Notes under the pieces: model-generated | The model's database searches: none | Told to the model about the DNA's origin: nothing | The model's input: the letters and a program-made list of their open reading frames with translations, nothing else | Origin: Campylobacter pinnipediorum subsp. caledonicus | GTDB taxonomy: Bacteria; Campylobacterota; Campylobacteria; Campylobacterales; Campylobacteraceae | Reading direction: 5' to 3' | Assembly (NCBI RefSeq): GCF_002022005.1 | Contig: NZ_CP017258.1 | Span: 1-64,000, forward strand | DNA: 64,000 nucleotides | Translations under genes and position numbers: made by a program | In this document: positions 20,932-29,476 of the stretch, one piece after another | Numbering within the stretch: the first letter of the stretch is position 1 | Layout: every line of letters starts with the position of its first letter

Positions 20932-22710
20932 ATGAAAATTTCAAAGATTGCATGTAGCACATTATTAGGTGCTATTATCGCTACAGGTGCTTTTGCCGAA
21001 AATGAAAAGAAGCAAGATTATCTTACTATAAAAGATGCAAAAGATAATATTGTTAAAGAGGTTAAAGCTTTTAAAGATAGTTTATCAAAAGTTACTGATT
21101 TTTATTTAAAACATTATGATTCTAAAAAACCAATCGATGTTCCATCACTTAAAGAACTACATAGCCATGTTGCCAAATTAGCTGAATATTTTGATGTGAT
21201 CAAAAACAACAGTAATCAAAAAGATGTTTTTATACCTAAAAATGGTAAAGATACCTGCAAAGATAACACAAACGATTGTCTTTTTGCTATTGATGTCAAA
21301 AAAAATGAAGTTTATCTTGATGGTGAAAAAATAGCTGAGTTAGAGGGAAATAGGATAGTATTTAAAGGTGGTGATGATAAACCGTTAGGAAAATACAAGA
21401 AAACCAATAAACCATTAGATGAGTCTTCATATTTAAAACTACAAGATTTTATAAACAAAGAAGTAAAAAAAATTGCAGATAAGTATGCAGAAGAAGCTTT
21501 AAAAAAAGATAATTTTAAAGATGCAGATAAAAAGCTTTTAACTGAAGCTATAGTAACAGCTAATGAATTAAATAACAATGAAGCTCAAACAGTATCATCT
21601 TTATTAAATGTTAAAGATGATAAAAAACTTTCTGGTATTATAGAAGAAGACTATGATGCTGAAGATATAGCTATGTTAGGTAAAGTGTTAAACAAATCTT
21701 TAGAAGATATTACCAGTGGCTTTAACAATATCGATACTATAGATGCTATAATATCAAATACTGGATTGGCTACAAACTCAAGACTTGCTAAACTAAGCAA
21801 TCCATTAAATGATGATTTAGCTTTAGCTTATGCTATAAAAAATCTAAGTGATAATAAATTTGCAGATAATGCAGATACTCTTTCAAGTGTAGTAAAAGAG
21901 TATACAAATAGATTTAACTATGACAGTAACCTATGGGGAAATATCATGGGTGGTAAAGCTAAATTAAAATCTCAAGCAAATACAAATACCTATGGATTTA
22001 TGCTAGGTTATGATAAAGCATTTGATAATATGATAATTGGTGGATATGCTGGATATACTAATGCTAAATCATCAAGCAATACACTAACAACCAAATCAGA
22101 TAACTACCACTTTGGTGCTTATACTAGAATGTATATTGATCAAAACGAAATAGATGCTAAAGTATCTTATGGTAAAGGTAAAAACAAACTAGATAGAAAA
22201 GTAATTATAGATCCAGACTTTGATGCTAATGGTAAATATGATACTAAATTCTTTGATGCAAGTATTGATTATGGTCATATATTTGATACAAACAACAACT
22301 CTTTTATGAAACCAATGATTGGTTTAGAATATAGCCATGTAAGTACTAAAGGCTTTAAAGAAACTGGTAAAGTTCCTGTAAGCTTTAAAGGAACTACTGT
22401 AAAAACACTATCAGCTAAAGCAGCAGTAGAGTTTAGAAAATACATAGCAAACGGTAACTTCTTATACATAACTCCAGGTATACAAAAAGAGTTACGTAAA
22501 AGTATGAAAGATACAGAGCTAGCATTTGTAAACTCAACAGAAAATATCAAATATGCATCTAAAAAAGATAAGCATACATTCTTTACACTTAAAACAGGTG
22601 CAGAGATGAAACTAACTGATAATCTATCTACAAATATAAACTTTGGCGTAAAAGCTAAATCAGAATCAAAATACTACAATGGAACTGTAGGACTTTCTTA
22701 TAAGTTTTAA
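20932..22710 (+). CDS. Autotransporter C with short passenger
   Basis: A 592-residue autotransporter, a mosaic of its two neighbours: the signal peptide and leader match gene B, while the last 942 bases (21769-22710) match gene A with only four differences that I noted. The passenger (about 23-270) is short, with a small beta-like module containing two cysteines (KDTCKDNTNDCLFAI), a repeated EIAELEGNRIVFKGG type strand, then a linker and barrel ending YKF. The pattern suggests duplication plus recombination between genes A and B. Paired cysteines are rare in autotransporter passengers, so this may be a distinct surface module. Confidence 0.85.
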   Translation: MKISKIACSTLLGAIIATGAFAENEKKQDYLTIKDAKDNIVKEVKAFKDSLSKVTDFYLKHYDSKKPIDVPSLKELHSHVAKLAEYFDVIKNNSNQKDVFIPKNGKDTCKDNTNDCLFAIDVKKNEVYLDGEKIAELEGNRIVFKGGDDKPLGKYKKTNKPLDESSYLKLQDFINKEVKKIADKYAEEALKKDNFKDADKKLLTEAIVTANELNNNEAQTVSSLLNVKDDKKLSGIIEEDYDAEDIAMLGKVLNKSLEDITSGFNNIDTIDAIISNTGLATNSRLAKLSNPLNDDLALAYAIKNLSDNKFADNADTLSSVVKEYTNRFNYDSNLWGNIMGGKAKLKSQANTNTYGFMLGYDKAFDNMIIGGYAGYTNAKSSSNTLTTKSDNYHFGAYTRMYIDQNEIDAKVSYGKGKNKLDRKVIIDPDFDANGKYDTKFFDASIDYGHIFDTNNNSFMKPMIGLEYSHVSTKGFKETGKVPVSFKGTTVKTLSAKAAVEFRKYIANGNFLYITPGIQKELRKSMKDTELAFVNSTENIKYASKKDKHTFFTLKTGAEMKLTDNLSTNINFGVKAKSESKYYNGTVGLSYKF

Positions 22711-22724
22711 TGTCTAGATAAACT

Positions 22725-22758
22725 ATAACAACCACTGATTTATGTTGGTGGTTGTTAT
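22725..22758 (+). terminator. Terminator of autotransporter C
   Basis: ATAACAACCAC (22725-22735) pairs perfectly with GTGGTTGTTAT (22748-22758) across a 12-base loop, followed by a short T run. It differs in sequence from the terminators of genes A and B. Confidence 0.75.
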
Positions 22759-23179
22759 TTAAACCTCACTATAAAAACAAAATTATCCATCAAAAATACA
22801 ACGATCTCTGAATTAAAATATACAGCAAAAATGACTTTATAAATTTATGAAATTTAGTAGTTTTATTTTTGTTAGTAGTTTGTAGCTGTTAGTGATTTGT
22901 TATGTTATCAGCTAACTAACAACTATAAAAATTTGTTTGTTAGCTTTTATTAAAATTCTATGTTTTGATTTATTAAGTTTGTAAGGAAAGCTTTTAATAT
23001 TTAGATACCTATAATATTTCAAGACTTTTAAATTCTCATTATGATAATATAAGTATAAAATGATTATATATGAAATTTGGTATTTTAGAATTTGATTTTT
23101 AATGTTTTAGAAATCAAATAATGTTAGTAGTTTTTGCATCAATGGTATTTAAAATAAAGACAATAATAGGAGTTAGAAT
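22759..23179. other. A/T-rich gap with no gene recognised
   Basis: No convincing ORF or RNA was seen. A weak hairpin joins AGCTAAC near 22910 and GTTAGCT near 22943. The stretch contains several GTTAGT-like words, similar to the gap after 24866. The last 20 bases hold the ribosome site ATAGGAG for the next gene. Confidence 0.5.
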
Positions 23180-23704
23180 TTGATAATTTGTGCTGGTAAG
23201 AGTGAGAGTTTTGCATTTGCAAGGTCTATCGGAGTAGGGCTTGTTGATGCGAGTATAAATTTAAGTGAGATTTGTATCAAAGAAAAACCAAATGAACTTT
23301 TGTTTGTAGGCTCTTGTGGTATTTATAAAAATGGTCAAATTTTTGATATCTTTGAAAGTAAAAACGGAACAAACATAGAAATATCATCTCTTGAAAATAA
23401 CTCTTATACGCCTTTTGAACAAAAGATTATTAATGATGTTTCTTGTGAAACATTGATAAATTCATCAACATTCATAACGACAAATCAAACCCTAGCATAT
23501 AAAATGTCTGATATGGGATGTGATATAGAAAATATGGAGTTTTACTCTGTTTTAGCTGTGGCTAAGAAGTTTGATATACCTGCAAATGGTATATTTGTTG
23601 CTACAAATTTTTGCAACGATAATGCACATAGTGATTTTATAAAAAATCATAAAAAAGCAAAAGAAATTTTAGAAAAATATTTAATAGAAAAAGGATTGAT
23701 TTGA
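23180..23704 (+). CDS. Short nucleoside phosphorylase-like protein
   Basis: The 174-residue product resembles the purine nucleoside phosphorylase/MTAN superfamily: an N-terminal strand [11 protein letters not shown], the glycine turn [21 protein letters not shown], and a late MENMEFYSV-type segment (here [16 protein letters not shown]) that in the family contacts the ribose. It is shorter than the usual 230 or so residues, so activity is uncertain. It begins at TTG, chosen because AGGAG sits seven bases upstream and no ATG fits. Its end overlaps the TTG start of rlmN, so the two are translationally coupled. Confidence 0.7.
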   Translation: MIICAGKSESFAFARSIGVGLVDASINLSEICIKEKPNELLFVGSCGIYKNGQIFDIFESKNGTNIEISSLENNSYTPFEQKIINDVSCETLINSSTFITTNQTLAYKMSDMGCDIENMEFYSVLAVAKKFDIPANGIFVATNFCNDNAHSDFIKNHKKAKEILEKYLIEKGLI

Positions 23705-24762
23705 ATAATTTACTTGATTATACTCTAAATGAACTTGAAGAGATGGTAAGTCCAAAATTTAGAGCGAAACAGATTTTTGAATGGATATATAAAAAGACAG
23801 TTGATACCTTTGATGATATGTCTAGTTTGCCTAAACAGATGAGAGAGGAGCTGTCAAAAATTTATCATTTCAATCCTCTTAAGTGCATAAAAGCAGAACA
23901 AAGTAGCGATAAGAGTATCAAATATCTTTTTGAAGCTTTAGATGGGTCTAGGATAGAGAGTGTGCTTTTGCCTATGAAAGAAGAGCAGGTTGATGAAAAT
24001 GGTAAAATTTCAAAACATGCTAGATATACTATCTGTGTAAGCTCTCAGGTTGGCTGTCGTATGGGTTGCTCTTTTTGTCTAACTGCAAAGGGTGGACTTA
24101 AAAGAAATCTAACTCCGGGAGAGATAGTAGGGCAGATACTTTGGATAAAAAAACAAAACAATATACCTTATGAAAGAAGGGTAAATATAGTCTATATGGG
24201 TATGGGCGAACCACTTGATAATCTTGAAAATGTATCCAAAGCTGTTAAAATTTTGCAAGAAAATGATGGACTAGCTATCGCACCAAGACGCCAGACTATA
24301 TCAACGAGCGGTCTTTCAAATCAGATAAAAAAACTTGGTGATTTAAATCTAGGTGTTTTACTTGCTATATCACTTCATGCTGTTACGGATGAGCTTAGAA
24401 CAAAGCTTATGCCTGTAAATAAAGCGTATAATATCCAAACCGTTATGCAAGCTGTGAGAGAATTTCCTGTTGATATGAGAAAGAAAGTTTTGTTTGAATA
24501 TCTTGTTATAAAAAATGTAAATGATAGTATAAAAGATGCTAAGACCTTGGTTAAGTTACTTGATGGTATAAGAGCAAAGGTGAATTTGATATATTTTAAT
24601 CCGCATGAGGGAAGTGTATATCAACGACCAGATGTGAAGGATATGATAAAATTTCAAGACTATTTGAGCGCAAAAGGGGTTACTTGCACCATAAGACAAA
24701 GCAAAGGGCTTGATATATCTGCAGCCTGTGGACAACTAAAACAGAGAAATGAAAACAAATGA
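23701..24762 (+). CDS. rlmN: Dual-specificity RNA methyltransferase RlmN
   Basis: RlmN is a radical SAM enzyme that methylates C2 of adenosine 2503 in 23S rRNA and adenosine 37 of some tRNAs. The 353-residue protein has an N-terminal helical domain (LPKQMREEL), the iron-sulfur motif [14 protein letters not shown] near residue 115, [11 protein letters not shown], and the C-terminal CGQL cysteine needed for its ping-pong chemistry. The start is TTG at 23701, overlapping the previous stop and preceded by AAAGGA. Its own stop overlaps the start of a 35-residue membrane protein. Confidence 0.96.
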   Translation: MNNLLDYTLNELEEMVSPKFRAKQIFEWIYKKTVDTFDDMSSLPKQMREELSKIYHFNPLKCIKAEQSSDKSIKYLFEALDGSRIESVLLPMKEEQVDENGKISKHARYTICVSSQVGCRMGCSFCLTAKGGLKRNLTPGEIVGQILWIKKQNNIPYERRVNIVYMGMGEPLDNLENVSKAVKILQENDGLAIAPRRQTISTSGLSNQIKKLGDLNLGVLLAISLHAVTDELRTKLMPVNKAYNIQTVMQAVREFPVDMRKKVLFEYLVIKNVNDSIKDAKTLVKLLDGIRAKVNLIYFNPHEGSVYQRPDVKDMIKFQDYLSAKGVTCTIRQSKGLDISAACGQLKQRNENK

Positions 24763-24866
24763 CAACACTTGATATATTTCAGATAGTTTTTATTTGTATT
24801 GTGGTTTGTATCGGGATTGGTATGTTTGTTAAATTTGCATTTTTTGATGATGATAAAAATAGCTAA
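24759..24866 (+). CDS. 35-residue single-span membrane protein
   Basis: The ATG overlaps the rlmN stop in an ATGA arrangement. The product [19 protein letters not shown] (first 19) continues with a hydrophobic helix to about residue 29 and ends in the acidic DDDKNS. One transmembrane span fills nearly the whole protein. No family is recognised. Support comes from the coupled start, the clean hydrophobic profile and a terminator hairpin directly after the stop. Function is unknown. Confidence 0.55.
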   Translation: MTTLDIFQIVFICIVVCIGIGMFVKFAFFDDDKNS

Positions 24867-24876
24867 TTTATCATAA

Positions 24877-24916
24877 CTAACACTAACATTTTAATATCAA
24901 GCTTGTTAGTGTTGGT
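24877..24916 (+). terminator. Terminator after the rlmN operon
   Basis: CTAACACTAACA (24878-24889) pairs with TGTTAGTGTTGG (24904-24915) through a 14-base loop, followed by GCTTTTATT. It closes the phosphorylase-like/rlmN/small-protein operon. Confidence 0.7.
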
Positions 24917-25299
24917 AGCTTTTATTATTTAATTTATACGTGTTTGTGTTAGATAAATTTTGTTATAATAATATCGCCTTAAACTCAAATCATATTTACT
25001 AACATAAAAAATAAAAAGTGTTAGCTTTGGTTTTTTAAACCAGCAAGATAGTTATAAATTCATTTTAATTACTTTTTTATTTAGTATGCATATGAAAATT
25101 TAGATGAAACAATACATATAAATTTATATATACCCATAAGCTTTTACTATGTTATTTATAACCATTGTTTGTAAAATTTACATATGAGTTACAAGAAGAA
25201 CTTAGTTCGTTTGATTTATTTTTTAAATTTATAGCTATATTTTTGTAGTCTGTTTTAATATATCTTTTTATTTTATGATAGCATTGTGCTATATGTCTT
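24917..25299. other. Gap without a recognised gene
   Basis: No ORF of note. A small palindromic word TGGTTTTTTAAACCA lies near 25029. The sequence is A/T-rich and in many frames stops often. It separates the rlmN operon from the leftward RluA-type gene. Confidence 0.5.
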
Positions 25300-26214
25300 T
25301 TAAGATTTATATTTATATGCTAGTTTGTAAAACTCATCATAAGCATTAAAATTACTTTTTATGTTGTATTCTTTTTCATTAAATATAAAGGACAATGAGT
25401 TTGAATGTAGCAACAATCTACTTGCACCAGTTAGTACTAGTCTTTCTTGTTTTGGCATTTTTTTATCTAAAATTTCTATTATTTTATCTTTTGTAATTCC
25501 ATAAAGTGGATCTCCTAATATACTATGTTGCACGTGAAACAAATGCACTCTTATCTGGTGTTGTCTTCCAGTGAATGGTGTAGCTTCTAGCAAGGTAGCA
25601 TCTATATCATCAAAATATTTTATAACCCTAAATCCAGTCAAAGCATCTTTTCCATTATCTGAAATTTCCATTCGCATTTTTACATCATCGTAGTTGTTGG
25701 CAAGTCCTATTTTTGCATTTACACTAAAATCTTCTTTTATAAAACCTTTTGCTAATGCAAGATATGTCTTTTTTACCTTTCGTTGTTCAAATAGCTTTTT
25801 TAACTCTATCTGTGAGTTTTTGTTTAGCGCAACTACTATAAGCCCACTTGTTTCAAAATCTAGTCTATGTGCAACACAAGCATTTTTACCATACAGATGC
25901 CAAATTTCATCATTTAAAGAATAAAGACAATTTCTTCCATTTGGATGACTTAAAACCCCGCTAGGTTTATCAAATACTACAAAATCATCACATTCAAATA
26001 TCGGTTTTAGACCTTTTGGATTTGGCTCATAATCAATCAAATAAACATCTCCATTTAAGATGGCATTTTTTTCTTTTATGACATTTTTATCACAGATAAG
26101 TCTACCTTTGTCTATAAGTCGTTGAGCTTCTCTCATACTAAAGCCTTTGTCTATCATTATCTCATAGGCTTTTTGTGAATTTGCTTTGGTTAGAAATTTA
26201 TTTATGTATGGCAA
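25300..26214 (-). CDS. RluA-family pseudouridine synthase
   Basis: A 304-residue enzyme that makes pseudouridine in rRNA or tRNA. It has an S4-like N-terminus (MIDKGFSMREAQRLIDKGRL), the catalytic motif HRLDFETSGLIVVAL with the nucleophilic Asp, and the C-terminal GRQHQIRVHLFHV and LLLHS motifs of the RluA/RluC/RluD class. The exact target cannot be read from sequence. It lies back to back with purB, the same neighbourhood as Cj0022c-Cj0023 of C. jejuni, and both seem to share a symmetric promoter region. Confidence 0.92.
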   Translation of the reverse strand: MPYINKFLTKANSQKAYEIMIDKGFSMREAQRLIDKGRLICDKNVIKEKNAILNGDVYLIDYEPNPKGLKPIFECDDFVVFDKPSGVLSHPNGRNCLYSLNDEIWHLYGKNACVAHRLDFETSGLIVVALNKNSQIELKKLFEQRKVKKTYLALAKGFIKEDFSVNAKIGLANNYDDVKMRMEISDNGKDALTGFRVIKYFDDIDATLLEATPFTGRQHQIRVHLFHVQHSILGDPLYGITKDKIIEILDKKMPKQERLVLTGASRLLLHSNSLSFIFNEKEYNIKSNFNAYDEFYKLAYKYKS

Positions 26215-26294
26215 ATTAACCTTTCTTTATAAGTTTATAGTCTTTAAAAATTTAAGTTCAAATTAAACCAATTATAACCACTATTTCAGGGCAA

Positions 26295-26330
26295 TTTTTG
26301 TATAATTTTTTTATTAAAATTATACAAAAA
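26295..26330. promoter_or_regulatory. Symmetric divergent promoter region, RluA-type gene and purB
   Basis: A perfect 15-base inverted repeat: TTTTTGTATAATTTT (26295-26309) and its reverse complement (26316-26330), with a six-base centre. Each arm contains TATAAT preceded by TTTTTG, the extended -10 form common in Campylobacter, so one copy can serve each direction. It could also fold as a hairpin. Confidence 0.65.
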
Positions 26331-26351
26331 AACTCATAAAGGTCTTATAAT

Positions 26352-27680
26352 ATGGTAGAACGATATTCGCGTAAAGAGATGGCTGATAAGTGGAGTATGC
26401 AAGCGAAATATGACGCTTGGCTTAAAGTAGAACTTGCAGCTGTAAAGTCTTGGAATAAGTTAGGATTCATTAGTGATGATGACTGCGAAAAGATATTAAA
26501 AAACGCTAAATTTGACATATCAAGAATAGATGAAATAGAAAAAACAACAAAGCACGATGTTATAGCATTTTTAACAAGTGTTAGTGAGAGTCTTGGAGGT
26601 GAGAGCAGGTTTGTTCATTTTGGAATGACAAGTAGCGACTGTATAGATACAGCTGTTGCTTTGCAGATAAAAGATAGCTTAGAGCTTATCATAAGAGATG
26701 TGAATGAATTACTTTCGGCACTTAAAACAAGAGCTTTGGAGCATAAGAAAACTTTAATGGTGGGAAGAAGTCACGGAATACACGGTGAACCTATAACATT
26801 TGGTTTGGTTTTGGCGATTTGGTTTGATGAGATAAAAAGAGCCTTAGAGCTTTTAGAACATTCTAAAAAGGTTATTAGTGTTGGTATGATAAGTGGTGCT
26901 ATGGGAAATTTTTCACATGCTCCGCTTGAACTAGAAGAATTAGTCTGTGATGAGCTTGATTTATCACCAGCTCCGGCTTCAAACCAAGTAATCCAAAGAG
27001 ATAGATATGCGCAGGTTATGAATGCCATTGCAATCCTTGCTTCAAGCTGTGAAAAGATAGCAGTTGCTGTAAGACACTATCAAAGAACTGAAGTTTATGA
27101 GGCTGAAGAGTATTTTAGTCCCGGTCAAAAGGGAAGTTCTGCTATGCCACATAAAAGAAATCCAGTTCTTAGTGAAAATATAACAGGACTTTGTAGAGTT
27201 CTTAGATCTTATGCTATCCCAGCTATGGAAAATGTTGCACTTTGGCACGAAAGAGATATAAGTCATAGCTCTGTTGAGAGATTTATGCTACCTGATTCAT
27301 TTATAACGGCTGATTTTATGCTTCATAGACTTACAAATTTGATTAAGAATTTAGTTGTCTATCCTGAAAATATGATGAAAAATCTAAACTTAACTGGTGG
27401 CTTAGTGTTTTCTCAAAGAGTTTTACTTGAACTTCCTAAGTGTGGTGTTAGTCGTGAAGATGCTTATAAGATAGTTCAAAGAAATGCGATGAAGGTGTGG
27501 GCTGATTTACAACAAAATAGACCAGCCATAAACGAAAATGGCGAAAGCTTGTTTTTACAAAATTTATTAAATGATGAAGACTTAAACAAATCTCTTACTC
27601 AAGATGATATAAGAAGTTGTTTTGAGTATGGATACTATACTAAAAATGTAGATAGAATTTTTAATAGAGTTTTTAGATAG
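26352..27680 (+). CDS. purB: Adenylosuccinate lyase
   Basis: PurB catalyses two eliminations of fumarate in purine synthesis (SAICAR to AICAR and adenylosuccinate to AMP). The 442-residue protein has the N-terminal MVERYSRKEMADKWS, HFGMTSSDCIDTA near 94, GRSHGIHGEPITFG with the catalytic His near 140, and the signature loop GQKGSSAMPHKRNPVLSE near 262. Length is normal. A modification methylase starts one base after its stop, which places a restriction-modification cassette between purB and nrdA. Confidence 0.97.
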   Translation: MVERYSRKEMADKWSMQAKYDAWLKVELAAVKSWNKLGFISDDDCEKILKNAKFDISRIDEIEKTTKHDVIAFLTSVSESLGGESRFVHFGMTSSDCIDTAVALQIKDSLELIIRDVNELLSALKTRALEHKKTLMVGRSHGIHGEPITFGLVLAIWFDEIKRALELLEHSKKVISVGMISGAMGNFSHAPLELEELVCDELDLSPAPASNQVIQRDRYAQVMNAIAILASSCEKIAVAVRHYQRTEVYEAEEYFSPGQKGSSAMPHKRNPVLSENITGLCRVLRSYAIPAMENVALWHERDISHSSVERFMLPDSFITADFMLHRLTNLIKNLVVYPENMMKNLNLTGGLVFSQRVLLELPKCGVSREDAYKIVQRNAMKVWADLQQNRPAINENGESLFLQNLLNDEDLNKSLTQDDIRSCFEYGYYTKNVDRIFNRVFR

Positions 27681-27681
27681 T

Positions 27682-28680
27682 ATGACAAGTATAGAGCTTT
27701 TTGCTGGAGCTGGTGGGCTTGCTTTAGGGCTTGAAATGGCAGGCTTTGAACATATAGGCTTAGTTGAGTTTGATAAATCAGCAGCTAATACATTATCTAC
27801 AAATAGACCTAATTGGAATGTTATTTGCGAAGATATAAAAGAAGTGGCAAAAAGGGATTTGGAAAAAGAATTTGGAATAAAAAGTAGACAATTAGACCTT
27901 TTATCCGGTGGTGCACCTTGTCAAAGTTTTAGCTATGCTGGTAAAAGATTAGGCTTAAACGATATAAGAGGAACTATGTTTTATCATTATGCAGAATTCT
28001 TAAATCGTTTACAGCCTAAAATGTTTTTATTTGAAAATGTAAAAGGACTTTTGACACACGATAAAGGAAATACATTTAAGGTTATTTCTGATATTTTTGA
28101 AGAACAAGGATATAAGATAAAATACAAAGTTCTTAATGCATGGGATTATGGAGTAGCTCAAAAAAGAGAAAGACTTATTGTAATAGGAGTAAGAAAAGAT
28201 TTAGAGAACCTTAAATTTAATTTTCCTATGCCACACGAATATAAACCAGTGTTAAAAGATATACTTAAAGATCTTCCCAAAAGTGAATGTGCTAGCTATT
28301 CGGAGAAAAAAGCAAAGATATTTTCTCTTGTCCCAGCTGGCGGATATTGGAGAGATATACCGGAAGATTTGGCTAAAGATTATATGAAATCTTGTTGGAA
28401 TATGGGTGGTGGGAGAACCGGAATACTAAGAAGATTGAGCTTAGATGAACCATCCTTGACAATTTTAACAACACCGCAAATGAAGCAAACAGAACGATGC
28501 CATCCAATAGAAGTAAGACCATTTAGTGTTAGAGAAAATGCTAGAATACAAAGTTTTCCTGATGATTGGGTTTTTACCGGCTCAATTGTTGCAAAATATA
28601 AACAAATTGGGAATGCTGTGCCTGTAAATTTGGCTAAAGAAATAGGCCTTGAAATATCACAAACATTAAACAAGGTATAA
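27682..28680 (+). CDS. C5-cytosine DNA methyltransferase (type II modification)
   Basis: The 332-residue enzyme methylates cytosine at C5 to protect host DNA from the partner endonuclease. Motifs in order: I ELFAGAGGLALGLEMAGF at 5-22, IV GGAPCQSFSYAGKRL with catalytic Cys80, VI FENVKGLL near 118, VIII VAQKRERLIVIG near 156, and X YKQIGNAVPVNLAKEIG near 308. It starts one base after purB and one base separates it from the endonuclease, so both depend on readthrough from purB. The target is inferred as GGNCC only through the partner's family. Confidence 0.93.
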   Translation: MTSIELFAGAGGLALGLEMAGFEHIGLVEFDKSAANTLSTNRPNWNVICEDIKEVAKRDLEKEFGIKSRQLDLLSGGAPCQSFSYAGKRLGLNDIRGTMFYHYAEFLNRLQPKMFLFENVKGLLTHDKGNTFKVISDIFEEQGYKIKYKVLNAWDYGVAQKRERLIVIGVRKDLENLKFNFPMPHEYKPVLKDILKDLPKSECASYSEKKAKIFSLVPAGGYWRDIPEDLAKDYMKSCWNMGGGRTGILRRLSLDEPSLTILTTPQMKQTERCHPIEVRPFSVRENARIQSFPDDWVFTGSIVAKYKQIGNAVPVNLAKEIGLEISQTLNKV

Positions 28681-28681
28681 A

Positions 28682-29440
28682 ATGAACGAATATATACTTG
28701 AATTTATTAGCGAGAATGATTTTGAAAGACATTTAGAACAAACGATAAAAGAATATAATCAGGTTCTTAAGTCTGTTAATTTAAAAAAATTCAATAGCAA
28801 CATTATCGATCCTATAAAATTATTATTTGATAAAAATGTATTTAATAAGTCTTATGAAGATATTATAAGGCTTGAAATACAAAGACAAAGAGATAAGTCA
28901 AATAATAATATTATTGGTTATTTCCATCAGAATATTTTTAAATATTTTAACTGTTGCGAGGTGCCAGAAGAGTATTGGGATGTAATATATAAACCTAACT
29001 GTGGTGATACATACTATGTTGAAATAAAGAATAAACATAACACTATGAATAGTTCATCTAGTGCTAAAACTTATATGAAATTTCAAAATCATTTATTAAC
29101 TAGTGATGATAGGGGCAATAGTATATGTGCATTAGTTGAGATTATAGCAAAAGAAAGTCAAGATAAAGAATGGGTTATTGCTATTGATAAATCAAAACAA
29201 AATCCAAATGCAAGATTAAGACGAATTTCAATTGATAAGTTTTATGAGATAGTTACAGGAGATAAAGAGGCATTTAAAAAATTATGCATTCAATTACCTA
29301 TAACTATTGAAAAAATAATAAGCGAACAAGAAACTCTACAAGCTCAAGAAGATACAGTAATTGAGGAGCTATTAGAGATAGATAAGAATACACTAATGGC
29401 TTTATATAAATTAGCGTTTAAAACCTATGAAGGTTTTTAA
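28682..29440 (+). CDS. Eco47II/Sau96I-like type II restriction endonuclease
   Basis: The 252-residue protein resembles the Eco47II family: a helical N-terminus, DVIYKPNCGDTYYVEIKNKH with Asp109, Glu114 and Lys116 as a PD-(D/E)xK centre, and the family-typical NKHNTMNSSSS. Members of this family cut GGNCC (family knowledge), so that target is inferred. It follows the methyltransferase by one base. Several GGNCC sites occur in the window, for example near 15068 and 39567, so the site is not absent. The gene ends 36 bases before nrdA. Confidence 0.82.
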   Translation: MNEYILEFISENDFERHLEQTIKEYNQVLKSVNLKKFNSNIIDPIKLLFDKNVFNKSYEDIIRLEIQRQRDKSNNNIIGYFHQNIFKYFNCCEVPEEYWDVIYKPNCGDTYYVEIKNKHNTMNSSSSAKTYMKFQNHLLTSDDRGNSICALVEIIAKESQDKEWVIAIDKSKQNPNARLRRISIDKFYEIVTGDKEAFKKLCIQLPITIEKIISEQETLQAQEDTVIEELLEIDKNTLMALYKLAFKTYEGF

Positions 29441-29476
29441 AACCAAAGAAACAAATAAAATATTTTAAGGTGAGAA

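Noticed and set aside
27682-29440. A mobile element carrying the restriction-modification pair
   Set aside because: No transposase, integrase, direct repeats or terminal inverted repeats were seen around it.
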